DNA of 64,000 bases. It comes from Xanthomonas sp. SI. Lineage in GTDB: Bacteria; Pseudomonadota; Gammaproteobacteria; Xanthomonadales; Xanthomonadaceae. Made by a program: the position numbers and the translations under genes. The stretch spans positions 4,092,001 through 4,156,000 of the forward strand of contig NZ_CP051261.1 of the NCBI RefSeq assembly GCF_014236855.1, read 5' to 3'. A model generated the notes under the pieces. The model made no database searches and was not told where the DNA came from. It saw only the letters and a list, made by a program, of their open reading frames with translations. Of the stretch, positions 36,145 through 44,753 are shown piece after piece (positions within the stretch are counted from its first letter, which is position 1; each line of letters opens with the position of its first letter).

Positions 36145-36425
36145 GGCTGCATTATCGGGCCGGCGCCGGGCAAACCCAAGGCCGCGCCGCGCCGGCAGGC
36201 CGCTTGTACGGACGCTGGCGGCAGCCGCGCCGCGTCAGCATGTGGGCGCGGTTGGCAAGCGATGCCAATAGGACGAAGCGATACGGCTACGCGGCTTTCG
36301 CGCGAACGCCGGCGCGGCCTATGCTCGACCCGGCATCTTCATGAATGCAGGCTTCACGGGACGCGCGCATCCGGCCCGCTAGCGTCGGTGTCCCCATTCC
36401 CCTCCTTCCTCCAGGGACGTCGCCC

Positions 36426-37487
36426 ATGCCGTCATCGCGCCTGCCTCTCGCCCTCGCCGTCGTGCTCGCCATCGCTTCGCTGCCCGCTGCCGCCGCCACC
36501 GACCGGTGCGCCGGCAGCGCACTGGAAGACACCCCGCCGACGGTGAACTTTCGCGTCGACAACGACCTGTTCGGCGGTGCCGGCCAGGACCAGGGCTATA
36601 CCAACGGCTTCGGCATGACCCTGGTGTCGCCGAACCTGGTCGACTTCACCGACGACCCCTGCCTGCCGCGGCTGGCGCGGGCGGTCAACCGCTACCTGGA
36701 GCGCCTGCACCCGGGCGAGTTCGAGCAGCAGAACATGGTCTTCAGTTTCGGCCAGGCCATCTTCACCCCGACCGACAAGACCCGCCGCGACCTGATCAGG
36801 GACGACCGCCCCTACGCCGCCGTGCTGGCGGTGAACTTCGGCTACAACGCGCGCAATGGCGACCGCCTGCGCACCACCCAGTTGTTGCTGGGCATGGTCG
36901 GCCCGTCGGCGCAGGGCAAGCAGGTGCAGGACGCAGTGCACGACGCGCTCGGCGACGAGAAATTCCTCGGCTGGGACAACCAGTTGCACGACGAACCGGT
37001 GTTCCGCCTGGTGCACGAACGCATGCGCCGCTGGCCCGGCGACGCGACGGTCAACGCCGACGGCTGGGGCTGGGACGCGATCAGCCACTGGGGCGGCGCG
37101 CTCGGCACCTTGCAGACCCACGCCAACGCCGGCGGCGAAGTGCGCTTCGGCTGGAAACTGCCAGACGATTTCGGCAGCTCGCCGTTGCGCCCGGCCGGCG
37201 AGAACACCGCTCCGCCCCGCTACGGCATGGGCCGCGGCTGGTCCGCCCATCTGTTCCTGACCAGCGACGCGAGCTGGGTGCTGCGCGACATCACCCTGGA
37301 CGGCAACACCTTCCGCGACAGCCACAGCGTGAAGAAGCGCCCCTTCGTCGGCGAGGCCGGTTTCGGCCTGGCGGTGATGCGCGGCAAGTGGAAGTTCGCG
37401 CTGGCGCGCTACTGGAGCACCCGCGAATTCGACCTGCAGAAACAGACGCCGGTGTTCGGCAGCTTCACGATCAGTCGGCGGCTGTGA
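36426..37487 (+). CDS. LpxR-like outer-membrane lipid A 3'-O-deacylase
   Basis: 353 residues with signal peptide (LALAVVLAIASLPAAAA). The mature protein is a predicted 12-strand beta-barrel of the LpxR/DUF2219 family: VNFRVDNDLFGGAGQDQGYT at the start holds the Asn-Asp pair and the following glycine-rich turn, RDDRPYAAVLAV follows near 120, HWGGALGTLQTHANAGGEVR near 240, and it ends in an aromatic-rich strand (FGSFTISRRL). LpxR removes the 3' acyloxyacyl group from lipid A at the cell surface and in other species lowers host recognition. The start at 36426 gives the best signal peptide. Confidence 0.88.
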   Translation: MPSSRLPLALAVVLAIASLPAAAATDRCAGSALEDTPPTVNFRVDNDLFGGAGQDQGYTNGFGMTLVSPNLVDFTDDPCLPRLARAVNRYLERLHPGEFEQQNMVFSFGQAIFTPTDKTRRDLIRDDRPYAAVLAVNFGYNARNGDRLRTTQLLLGMVGPSAQGKQVQDAVHDALGDEKFLGWDNQLHDEPVFRLVHERMRRWPGDATVNADGWGWDAISHWGGALGTLQTHANAGGEVRFGWKLPDDFGSSPLRPAGENTAPPRYGMGRGWSAHLFLTSDASWVLRDITLDGNTFRDSHSVKKRPFVGEAGFGLAVMRGKWKFALARYWSTREFDLQKQTPVFGSFTISRRL

Positions 37488-37490
37488 AGA

Positions 37491-37565
37491 GCCGGGATTC
37501 GGGATTCGGGATTGGAAACCGCTCCCGGCTTCGGCGAATCCCCAATCCCCCAATCCCGAATCCCA
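37491..37565. repeat. Stop-adjacent G-rich inverted element, copy 3 (short)
   Basis: GCCGGGATTCGGGATTCGGG begins at 37491, four bases after the lpxR stop, and the inverted right block (AATCCCCAATCCCCCAATCC, 37538-37557, continuing to 37564) ends just before the dacC terminator. Only about 20 bases separate the blocks. Confidence 0.8.
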
Positions 37566-37598
37566 AAAAAAAGCCGGCGTAAGCCGGCTTTTTTTCAA
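37564..37598. terminator. Bidirectional terminator between lpxR and dacC
   Basis: Eight-base perfect stem AAGCCGGC (37571-37578) / GCCGGCTT (37583-37590) with a GTAA loop, flanked by six A on one side and seven T on the other. It suits both convergent genes. Confidence 0.93.
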
Positions 37599-37599
37599 C

Positions 37600-38811
37600 T
37601 CACTCGGCTTCCCACCACATCCAGAAGCTGTCCCACAGGCGCTTGAAGAAGCCGGCCTCGTCGACCGCTTTCAGCGCCACCAGCGGCGCTTGCGCGATCA
37701 CCTTGCCGTCCAGCGAGACCTTCACCGTGCCGATCGCCTGGCCCTGCTTGATCGGCGCTTCCAGGGTCTTGGGCACGTCGATCGACGGCTTCAGTTCGTT
37801 GTAGCGGCCGCGCGGCACGCCGACCAGCAGCGGCTGCGCCACGCCCAGCAGCACTTCCTTCTCGGTGCCCTTCCACACGCGCTGCTGCGCGACCTGCTTG
37901 CCCGGCTCGTACAGGCGGTGGGTCTCGAAGAAACGGAAGCCCCAGTTCAGCAGCGCCAGGCTGTCCTCGGCGCGCTGCTTCTCGGAGCTGTCGCCCATCA
38001 CCACTGCGACCAGGCGCTGGTCGCCGCGCTGCGCCGAACTGAGCAGGCAGTAGCCGGCCTCGGAGGTGTGCCCGGTCTTGATGCCGTCCACGCTGGGGTC
38101 GCGCCACAGCAGCAGGTTGCGGTTCTGCTGGGTGATGTCGCCGACCTTGAACTCCTTGATCTTGTTGTAGGCGTAGGTCTCCGGATAGTCGCGCACCATC
38201 GCCCGGCCCAGCAGCGCCAGATCGTAGGCGGTGGTGTAGTGGCCTTCGGCGGACAGGCCGTGGGCGTTGACGAAGTGCGAGCCGGTCATGCCGAGCTTGG
38301 CCGCGTAGTTGTTCATCAGCGACGCGAAGGCTTCCTCGCTGCCGGCGGCGTGTTCGGCCAGCGCGATCGCCGCGTCGTTGCCGGACTGGATCGCCATGCC
38401 CTTTTCCATGTCCTCCAGGCGCGCGGTCTGGTTGACCGGGAAGCCGCTGTAGCTGCCATCGGTGCCGGCGCCGCCCTCGCGCCAGGCGCGCTCGCTGAGC
38501 ATGACCTGGTCATCGCGCTTGATCTTGCCCAGCTTCAGTTCGGCGGCGATCACGTAGGAGGTCATCACCTTGGTGATGCTGGCCGGAGCCACCCGCGCGT
38601 GCTCGTTCTCGCCGGCCAGCACCTGGCCGGTGGCGTAGTCCATCAACACCCAGGACTTGGACACGGCCGGCTTGGGCGCCGGCGGAATCGCCACGGCGGC
38701 GGGCGCGGTGGCAGCGGCGGCAGGCGATGCCGGCACCGGGCCGGGGGTCTGCGCGGAAACCAGGCCGACGGCGAAGGTGGCCACGGCGGCGACGGCAAAG
38801 CGGAATTTCAT
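37600..38811 (-). CDS. dacC: D-alanyl-D-alanine carboxypeptidase (PBP5/6 family)
   Basis: 403 residues. A signal peptide and an Ala/Pro-rich stretch (20-50) precede the penicillin-binding domain: Ser78-x-x-Lys81 in APASITKVM, QSGNDAAIALAE (SGN motif) and GIKTGHTSEAGYC (KTG motif). A C-terminal beta domain (PBP5_C) is followed by an amphipathic end (AGFFKRLWDSFWMWWEAE) that anchors the protein to the membrane face. It removes the terminal D-Ala of murein pentapeptides. The gene follows rlpA on the same strand with 193 bases between, so it probably has its own promoter. Confidence 0.95.
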   Translation of the reverse strand: MKFRFAVAAVATFAVGLVSAQTPGPVPASPAAAATAPAAVAIPPAPKPAVSKSWVLMDYATGQVLAGENEHARVAPASITKVMTSYVIAAELKLGKIKRDDQVMLSERAWREGGAGTDGSYSGFPVNQTARLEDMEKGMAIQSGNDAAIALAEHAAGSEEAFASLMNNYAAKLGMTGSHFVNAHGLSAEGHYTTAYDLALLGRAMVRDYPETYAYNKIKEFKVGDITQQNRNLLLWRDPSVDGIKTGHTSEAGYCLLSSAQRGDQRLVAVVMGDSSEKQRAEDSLALLNWGFRFFETHRLYEPGKQVAQQRVWKGTEKEVLLGVAQPLLVGVPRGRYNELKPSIDVPKTLEAPIKQGQAIGTVKVSLDGKVIAQAPLVALKAVDEAGFFKRLWDSFWMWWEAE

Positions 38812-39004
38812 CTAAAACGACTCCTGGCGGGCCCGAGGGCCGATGGTAAACGAGGCATTGTAGGGCTAGCCGGCGCCCGCCCAGGCGCCACGGCGGCGCA
38901 GGCGGGAGGCGGCGTTAAGCCATCGGCGCGGGAGCGGCACGCGAACCTGGCGATGGCTGGCGCGTAGCGGCGCCAGCGACAGGCGTGCGGGTTCGCCGCG
39001 CGCT

Positions 39005-40456
39005 TCAGTCCTTGACGATCTGCGGACGCCCGAAGCCGAGGCCGGCGATGCGGCTGGCCAGCTCGGTGGCGCGGCCATGGTCCTCGGCGGCGACCCGCAG
39101 CCGCCACAAGGTGCGCCCGCCGGACACGATGTCGCTGACGCTGGCGCCGACGATGCCGGCCGAGGCCAGCTGCGACAGCGCGCGGTTGGCGTTCTCGCGG
39201 CTGGCGAAGCTGGCCACCTGCAGCAGGATGCCGAGCGGGCCGCGCGCCGCGGCGTTGTCGACGGCCGCGCGGGTCGCCGACACGGCAGGCGCCGGTGCCG
39301 CGGCCGCGACGGTGGTCGCGGTGGGCGCCGGCGCGGCGGCAGCGGTGGCGCGTCGCGGCGGTGCCTGCGTGGCGGCCACGGTCGCATCGACCTTGGCCGG
39401 CTTGCCGGTCGCCACGCGCACGCCGCGCGATTTCATCCAGTCATCGAAATGGTCGGCATTGGCCGCGGTGTCGGCATCGGCCAGCACCCGGTAGCGCCAG
39501 CGCTCGCCTTCCGGCAAAGCGGCGGCCGCCGCGCTCGCGCTGGCGGCGCTGGGCGCGGCAGTGCTGGACACGGTGGTGTTGCGCGCCGGTACGCTGGCCG
39601 CAGCGACGACGGTGGCCGGCTTGGCCGGCAAGGCCTTGACCAGGTTGTCCATGTCGGTGGCGCGGCGCGCCGCAGCGGTCTGCGCGGCACTGCCCGCTGC
39701 GGTCGCGCTGGCCAGCGCGGTGCCGGTCGCGACCTGCTTGCCGGTCCGCCGCGAGGCGAGCAGGTTGCCGTTGTCGGCCGGGGTCAGCCCGCGCACTTCG
39801 ACCCGGCCGGTGCCCTTGCCGGTGATGCCGAGCTTGACCGCCGCCGCGTAACTCAGGTCGATGACCCGGTCGTCGTGGAACGGGCCGCGGTCGTTGACCC
39901 GCACCACCACCGATTCGCCGTTGTCCAGGTTGGTGACCAGGGCGAAGCTGGGCAACGGCAGGGTCTTGTGCGCGGCGGTGAACGCGTACATGTCGTAGAC
40001 CTCGCGATTGGAGGTCAGCCGGCCATGGAACTTGCTGCCGTAGTACGAGGCGGTGCCGCGTTCGACGTAGCTGTGCGGGTCGTCGATGATCTTGTATTCG
40101 CGGCCCAGCACCATGTACGGCGAGCGGTTGCCGACCGCCGAGCGCGGCTCGTTGGTGACCAGCGGCTCGGGGATGCAGGCCACGTTGGGCACGTAGTCCG
40201 GGGTGCTGTCGCTGACCCCCGGCGCGTACAGGCCGCCGGCGGTGTAGTTGCCGCGCGTGGACGGATCTTCCTTGGCCGGTGCGTAGGGCGAGGTGGACGG
40301 GCAGCCGGTGGCGACATGCGCCGGGCCGCGGCCTTCCACCCTGACCCCGGGCGCGGCGGCGCCGCCGCCGGCGGTCTTCTTCGGGGCGCTGCTGCAGGCG
40401 GCCAGCGCCAGCAGGGCGACGACGGGAACGATCCGGAGCAGCGCGTTCGGGTTCAT
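39005..40456 (-). CDS. rlpA: RlpA-type septal lytic transglycosylase with SPOR domain
   Basis: 483 residues, a lipoprotein (lipobox LALAACSS). The DPBB catalytic domain (about 125-225) has GTASYYGSKFHGRLTSN with the conserved catalytic-loop His, and VRVNDRGPFHDDRVIDLSYA with the conserved Asp. A long Ala/Thr-rich linker (about 245-400) leads to a C-terminal SPOR domain (ILLQVASFASRENANRAL...LWRLRV), which binds denuded glycan at the septum. RlpA cleaves peptide-free glycan strands during division. It overlaps mltB by four bases. Confidence 0.93.
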   Translation of the reverse strand: MNPNALLRIVPVVALLALAACSSAPKKTAGGGAAAPGVRVEGRGPAHVATGCPSTSPYAPAKEDPSTRGNYTAGGLYAPGVSDSTPDYVPNVACIPEPLVTNEPRSAVGNRSPYMVLGREYKIIDDPHSYVERGTASYYGSKFHGRLTSNREVYDMYAFTAAHKTLPLPSFALVTNLDNGESVVVRVNDRGPFHDDRVIDLSYAAAVKLGITGKGTGRVEVRGLTPADNGNLLASRRTGKQVATGTALASATAAGSAAQTAAARRATDMDNLVKALPAKPATVVAAASVPARNTTVSSTAAPSAASASAAAAALPEGERWRYRVLADADTAANADHFDDWMKSRGVRVATGKPAKVDATVAATQAPPRRATAAAAPAPTATTVAAAAPAPAVSATRAAVDNAAARGPLGILLQVASFASRENANRALSQLASAGIVGASVSDIVSGGRTLWRLRVAAEDHGRATELASRIAGLGFGRPQIVKD

Positions 40457-41589
40457 GCCGGGGGTAACTCCTTGCCGGCGATGGCCTGGGACAGTTGGTA
40501 CACGGCCATCGCGTACATCTTGGAAATGTTGTAACGGGTGATCGCGTAGTAGTTCTGGAAGCCGAGCCAGTACTGCTTGCCGGCGCTGCCGTCGAGCGTG
40601 ATCGGGGTGGCGGTGGCGCCGGCCGGGACCGGGGCGGCCGGCTGGTAGCCGCGCGCGGCCAGGTCGGCGAGCGTGTAGCTCGGGGTCCAGTCGGTCGGAT
40701 TGAGTTCCTCGGCGCCGGGACGCAGCGTGGCCGGCACTGCGACCACGCCGTCGCGCACCCAGCCGCCCTTCTTGACGAAGTAGTTGGCGATCGAGGAGAA
40801 CATGTCGTCGTAATCGGTGAACAGGTTGCGCTTGCCGTCGCCATCGCCGTCCACCGCGAACTGGCGGTAGCTGGACGGCATGAACTGGCCCAGGCCCATC
40901 GCGCCGGCGTAGCTGCCGATCAGGGTGGCGATGTCCAGGTTCTCTTCGCGGCCGAGCGCGAACAGCTGGCCGAGTTCGTCGCGGAAGAACAGCTCGCGGC
41001 GCACTTCGCGCTCGAGCTTGGCCGGGTCGCCGCTGCGCGGATAGCGGAACGCCAGCGTGTACAGCGCGTCGAGCACGCGGTAGCTGCCGGCGTTCTTGCC
41101 GTAGCTGGTCTCCACGCCGATGATCGCGACGATGATCTCCGGCGGCACGCCAGTGCGCACCTGCACCCGCATCAGTTCTTCGCGATGCGTGGACAGGAAC
41201 GCGCGGCCGCCGTCGATGCGCGCCTGGCTAATGAACATCGGCCGGTATTCGTTCCACGGCTTGACCCGCTCGGCCGGGCGCGACATCGCCGCCACGATCG
41301 CATCCTTGAACTGCGCCTGCGCCAGCGTCGCCTCGATCTGCGCCGGATCCAGGCCGTACTTGGCGGCGGTGTCGCGGACGAAGTTGGCGCGCGCGATCTC
41401 GAACGGCACCGGGGTCAGGTCGACCGGCGGCGCGGGCACCGCCTCGGGCGCCGTGCCGGCCGGCAGCGGCGGGCGCGGCACGGTCTGCGGCAGCGCGTTG
41501 GCCTGCGGCGGCGGCGGCGGAGCCTTGGGCTGGGTCGCGCATGCGACCAGGCCAAGCGTGATCAGGCAAATCAGCGAGCGTCGAATCAT
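40453..41589 (-). CDS. mltB: Membrane-bound lytic murein transglycosylase B
   Basis: 378 residues, lipoprotein with lipobox GLVACA (Cys17). The soluble-lytic-transglycosylase domain has the catalytic Glu in IIGVETSYGKNAGSYRVLDA, TLAFRYPRSGDP, and SYAGAMGLGQFMPSSYRQFA, all MltB marks, plus the Asp/Asn loop DGDGDGKRNLFTD. It cuts MurNAc-GlcNAc bonds forming anhydro ends. The pair mltB-rlpA, followed by dacC, puts three peptidoglycan-modifying enzymes together. Confidence 0.95.
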   Translation of the reverse strand: MIRRSLICLITLGLVACATQPKAPPPPPQANALPQTVPRPPLPAGTAPEAVPAPPVDLTPVPFEIARANFVRDTAAKYGLDPAQIEATLAQAQFKDAIVAAMSRPAERVKPWNEYRPMFISQARIDGGRAFLSTHREELMRVQVRTGVPPEIIVAIIGVETSYGKNAGSYRVLDALYTLAFRYPRSGDPAKLEREVRRELFFRDELGQLFALGREENLDIATLIGSYAGAMGLGQFMPSSYRQFAVDGDGDGKRNLFTDYDDMFSSIANYFVKKGGWVRDGVVAVPATLRPGAEELNPTDWTPSYTLADLAARGYQPAAPVPAGATATPITLDGSAGKQYWLGFQNYYAITRYNISKMYAMAVYQLSQAIAGKELPPA

Positions 41590-41812
41590 GGCGGCAGGTT
41601 AACAGAGTCCAGATGAATTTCCACCAATAACGCCATGAAACAAAAGAACTTTGCCGCGAGTCAAGTGCGCCTGGCGTATTCATGCTGGGGAGCGCGGCGA
41701 TACCCTGTGGGTCACGGCATCGGCCTCGGCGCCATCGCCGGCCGTGCGGCGCAAACGCAAGGGCCGCCGGTGGTTGCCCACCGACGGCCCGGGTGCTGCA
41801 CGGCGGCGACGC

Positions 41813-41941
41813 TCAGAACGGCGCGTCGATCTCCACCGCGTCGATCAGCTTGTGGTTAACGAACTCCTTGATGCCCAGCCCGATCAGTTCGCGGCCATAG
41901 CCGGAGCGGCGCACGCCGCCGAACGGCAGGTCGGCGGCCAA
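41813..41941 (-). pseudogene. C-terminal remnant of an aldehyde (succinate-semialdehyde type) dehydrogenase
   Basis: The last 41 codons of an NAD-linked aldehyde dehydrogenase remain: [20 protein letters not shown], then [20 protein letters not shown] and a stop. This tail is clear, but immediately upstream (CPGGL) the homology breaks off into the 3' end of the AcvB-like gene. No active-site Cys or cofactor domain remains. It is a deletion relic adjoining the stop of the next gene. Confidence 0.85.
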
Positions 41942-41963
41942 GCCACCGGGGCATCGGACATCG

Positions 41964-43298
41964 CTATTGCAGCGCCCCGGGCGGGGTGCGCAGCGGAGCG
42001 GGTTGCACCGTGCCTGCGCGAGGATGCCCGGCATCCAGTGCCGCGACAGGTTGGCGTGCGTCCTCCGCGAGCTGCTGCCAGCGCGCGTCCACGATCGTCG
42101 CCAATCCGGCCGGGTGCTGGTCGAAATGGTGGCCGCCGTGCAGCGCGACGATCTTCGCACCGCTGTCGCGCAGCTGCGGGCACACCGTGTCCTTCTCCTG
42201 GTCGCCGTACACGCACAGCAGCTGCGACGGCGCGATGCGCGCGATTTCCGGCAACACCGGCTTGGCGTCGTTGGCATCGCCCAGGTCGAACCAGTTGCGC
42301 ACACGGATCTGGAAATCGGCCTTGCGGTCCACGCCGAACAAGGCCAGCAGGCCGACCTGCGCGCGCTGCGCCGGCGGCAGCCGGTTGTACATGAACGGCA
42401 TCGCGGTGGCGCCGAAGGAATAGCCCACCAGCAGGATGCGCTGTGGGTGCCAGCGCTGCTGGTAGTGGGCGATGACCCGCGCCAGGTCGGCGCTGGCCTG
42501 CGCCGGCGGCTTGTCGCGCCAGAAGTAGCGCAGGCTGTCCCAGCCGACCACTGCGATGCCGCGCTGCTGCAGGGCCTCGGCCATGCCCTTATCGATATCG
42601 CGCCAGCCGCCGTCGCCGGACAGCACGATCGCCAGCGGCGCGCCGGGCACGCGCACCGGCAGTTCGGTCAACGGCAGGTCGTCGAGCGCGCCGCCGCTGC
42701 CCGGCGCGTGCAGGTGCGCGGCCACGCGCGCGGCCAGCGCCGTCTCCGGCGCCGCGCCCAGCGGTGCCGCCGCGAGATCGACGAAGCCTTGCGCGCTGCT
42801 GGCTTGCGCAGTGCCGGCGCAGACCTCGGTCGGCGCCGGCGCGATGCCGATCGCGCCGCCCAGGGTCGCCGCCGGCGCGGCGCCGACGATGCGCTCGGCC
42901 AGGGTCGCGCTGGTGCCGGTGCCGGCCAGCATCGGCAGGAAGTAGCGGTCGCCGTGCAGGTCGCGCTGCAGGTGCCGGCTCAGCTGCTCGGCATCGTGCC
43001 AGGCATGCCCGCAGCCGCTGCCGCCGCGCTGCAGGCGCATCAGATAGCGATCGCCATCGACCGTCGCGACCACCGCGCCGGTCGCGGCGATGCGCGCTGC
43101 CGCCGCCTGGCGCTGCGCGCGGTTGCCGCTGGCGAACAGGATCACCACGCCCCGCGGCGGGCCGGCCGGCTGGGTCAGCGCGACCCGGCCGTAGCCGTGG
43201 CTGTGCATGGCGCCCTTGGGAAAGTAGTAGCGGATCAGCGCATAGCCGCTCAGGCCCAGCACGACGCTCAGCAGCAACAGGAATCTCAGGAATTTCAT
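41964..43298 (-). CDS. AcvB/VirJ-family serine hydrolase-like virulence factor
   Basis: 444 residues. The N-terminus ([19 protein letters not shown]) is a signal or signal-anchor. Two alpha/beta halves follow; the C-terminal half is VirJ-like, with [18 protein letters not shown] near 226, the nucleophile Ser294 in [12 protein letters not shown], and [11 protein letters not shown] near 400. In Agrobacterium AcvB is a periplasmic lysyl-phosphatidylglycerol hydrolase needed for virulence and usually sits next to the synthase gene (lpiA/mprF). No such gene is nearby here. The start at 43298 gives the only good signal; the longer frame does not. Confidence 0.82.
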   Translation of the reverse strand: MKFLRFLLLLSVVLGLSGYALIRYYFPKGAMHSHGYGRVALTQPAGPPRGVVILFASGNRAQRQAAAARIAATGAVVATVDGDRYLMRLQRGGSGCGHAWHDAEQLSRHLQRDLHGDRYFLPMLAGTGTSATLAERIVGAAPAATLGGAIGIAPAPTEVCAGTAQASSAQGFVDLAAAPLGAAPETALAARVAAHLHAPGSGGALDDLPLTELPVRVPGAPLAIVLSGDGGWRDIDKGMAEALQQRGIAVVGWDSLRYFWRDKPPAQASADLARVIAHYQQRWHPQRILLVGYSFGATAMPFMYNRLPPAQRAQVGLLALFGVDRKADFQIRVRNWFDLGDANDAKPVLPEIARIAPSQLLCVYGDQEKDTVCPQLRDSGAKIVALHGGHHFDQHPAGLATIVDARWQQLAEDARQPVAALDAGHPRAGTVQPAPLRTPPGALQ

Positions 43299-43634
43299 CG
43301 ACACACATCCATGTCGGCACAGCCGAGCGGACAGGAACCACGGGAAAGACGCGAGGAGGACAGGCGCGGACGGACGCAGAAGAACGACACGGGCCAGGCC
43401 CGGATCGACGATGCGCTGCGTTGGCTCCCCTCGATGGACGCGGGCCGGCTGGGCGGCGTCGACGCCGCGCATGGCTCACCCGGAACAGATCCTGCGCTCG
43501 TGGCGGGCCGGCTCCAGCGGCGCCGCGACGTGGCATCGACGCGAATTGTGCGCAGCGCCGACACACGCCGCAATCGTTTGCCACATCACCGCATGCTTGC
43601 GGTTAAGCCTGCGCGCGCCGCTTGCCGCGGCGGC
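43299..43634. other. Intergenic stretch without a supported gene
   Basis: 336 bases between the AcvB-like start and the rodA stop. Frames present lack start signals and recognisable products; no hairpin with T-run, REP unit or clear promoter was found. Confidence 0.5.
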
Positions 43635-44753
43635 TCAGTAGCCGTGCACCGGGCGGTGCGCCTTGACCGCCATCACCAGGCCCAGCCCGGCCAGCAGCGA
43701 CACCGCGGAGGTGCCGCCGTAGCTCATCAGCGGCATCGGCACGCCGACCACCGGCAGCAGCCCGGAGATCATGCCGCCGTTGACTAGCACGTAGACGAAG
43801 AACGCCAGGCCGGTGGCGCCGGCGAGCAGGCGCGAGAACGTGTCGCGCGCCTGCGCGGCGATCCACAGGCAGCGCGCGATCACCACCAGGTACAGGGTCA
43901 GCACCGTGGCCACGCCGATCCAGCCGAATTCCTCGCTGAGCACCGAGAACGCGAAGTCGGTGGTCTGCTCGGGAATGAAGTTCAGGTGCGACTGCGAACC
44001 CAGGCCCCAGCCCTTGCCGTGCAGGCCGCCGGAGCCGATCGCGATCTTGGACTGGATGATGTTCCAGCCGGCGCCGAGCGCATCGTTCTCCGGATTGAGG
44101 AACATCATGATCCGGTCCTTCTGGTACGGCCGCAGCAGCCATAGCCAGGCCACCGGCGCGGCCGCGGCGACGCCGCCCACCGCGATGCCCACCCACCACC
44201 ACGGCAGCCCGGCCAGCAGCAGCACGAAGCCGCCGCTGGCGGCGATCAGCACGCCGGTGCCGAAGTCCGGCTGCAGCATGATCAGCGCGGTCGGCAGGCC
44301 GATGATCACCGCGCTGACCAGCACCGTGGGCACGCGCGGCGGCAGCGGCACGCGGTGCAGGTACCAGGCCACCATCATCGGCATGCTGATCTTCAGCAGC
44401 TCGGCCGGCTGCAGGTAGAACACCTTCAGGTCCAGCCACTGCCGGCCGTACTTGCCGGTGCCCAGCGCGAACACCGCCAGCAGCGGCAGCATCGACAGCG
44501 CGTAGATCAGCGGGGTCCACGCGCGCAGGCGCAGCGCCGAGACCCGCGACAGGCCCCACATCGCCGCCGCGCCGATCGCGAAGCGGATGGCCTGGGCCAG
44601 CATCAGATGGTTGCCGCCAGCCTGGCCGCCGGCGCTCTTGAGCACCGCCAGGCCGATCACCATCAGCGCGCCCAGGGCCAGGCACATCGGCCAGTCCAGG
44701 GTGCGGGCGAAACGACCGCCGAGATCGGCCAGCCAGCGCAGGAAATCCTTCAT
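43635..44753 (-). CDS. rodA: Rod-shape-determining SEDS glycosyltransferase
   Basis: 372 residues, about ten membrane segments. SEDS-family features: LDLKVFYLQPAELLKISMPM, MLQPDFGTGVLI, QKDRIMMFLNPENDALGAGW, and HLNFIPEQTTDFAFSVLSEE, ending MPLMSYGGTSAVSLLAGLGL. RodA polymerises glycan strands of the side wall together with PBP2. Its ATG overlaps the stop of mrdA (ATGA), ensuring coupled synthesis of the two partners. Confidence 0.97.
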   Translation of the reverse strand: MKDFLRWLADLGGRFARTLDWPMCLALGALMVIGLAVLKSAGGQAGGNHLMLAQAIRFAIGAAAMWGLSRVSALRLRAWTPLIYALSMLPLLAVFALGTGKYGRQWLDLKVFYLQPAELLKISMPMMVAWYLHRVPLPPRVPTVLVSAVIIGLPTALIMLQPDFGTGVLIAASGGFVLLLAGLPWWWVGIAVGGVAAAAPVAWLWLLRPYQKDRIMMFLNPENDALGAGWNIIQSKIAIGSGGLHGKGWGLGSQSHLNFIPEQTTDFAFSVLSEEFGWIGVATVLTLYLVVIARCLWIAAQARDTFSRLLAGATGLAFFVYVLVNGGMISGLLPVVGVPMPLMSYGGTSAVSLLAGLGLVMAVKAHRPVHGY

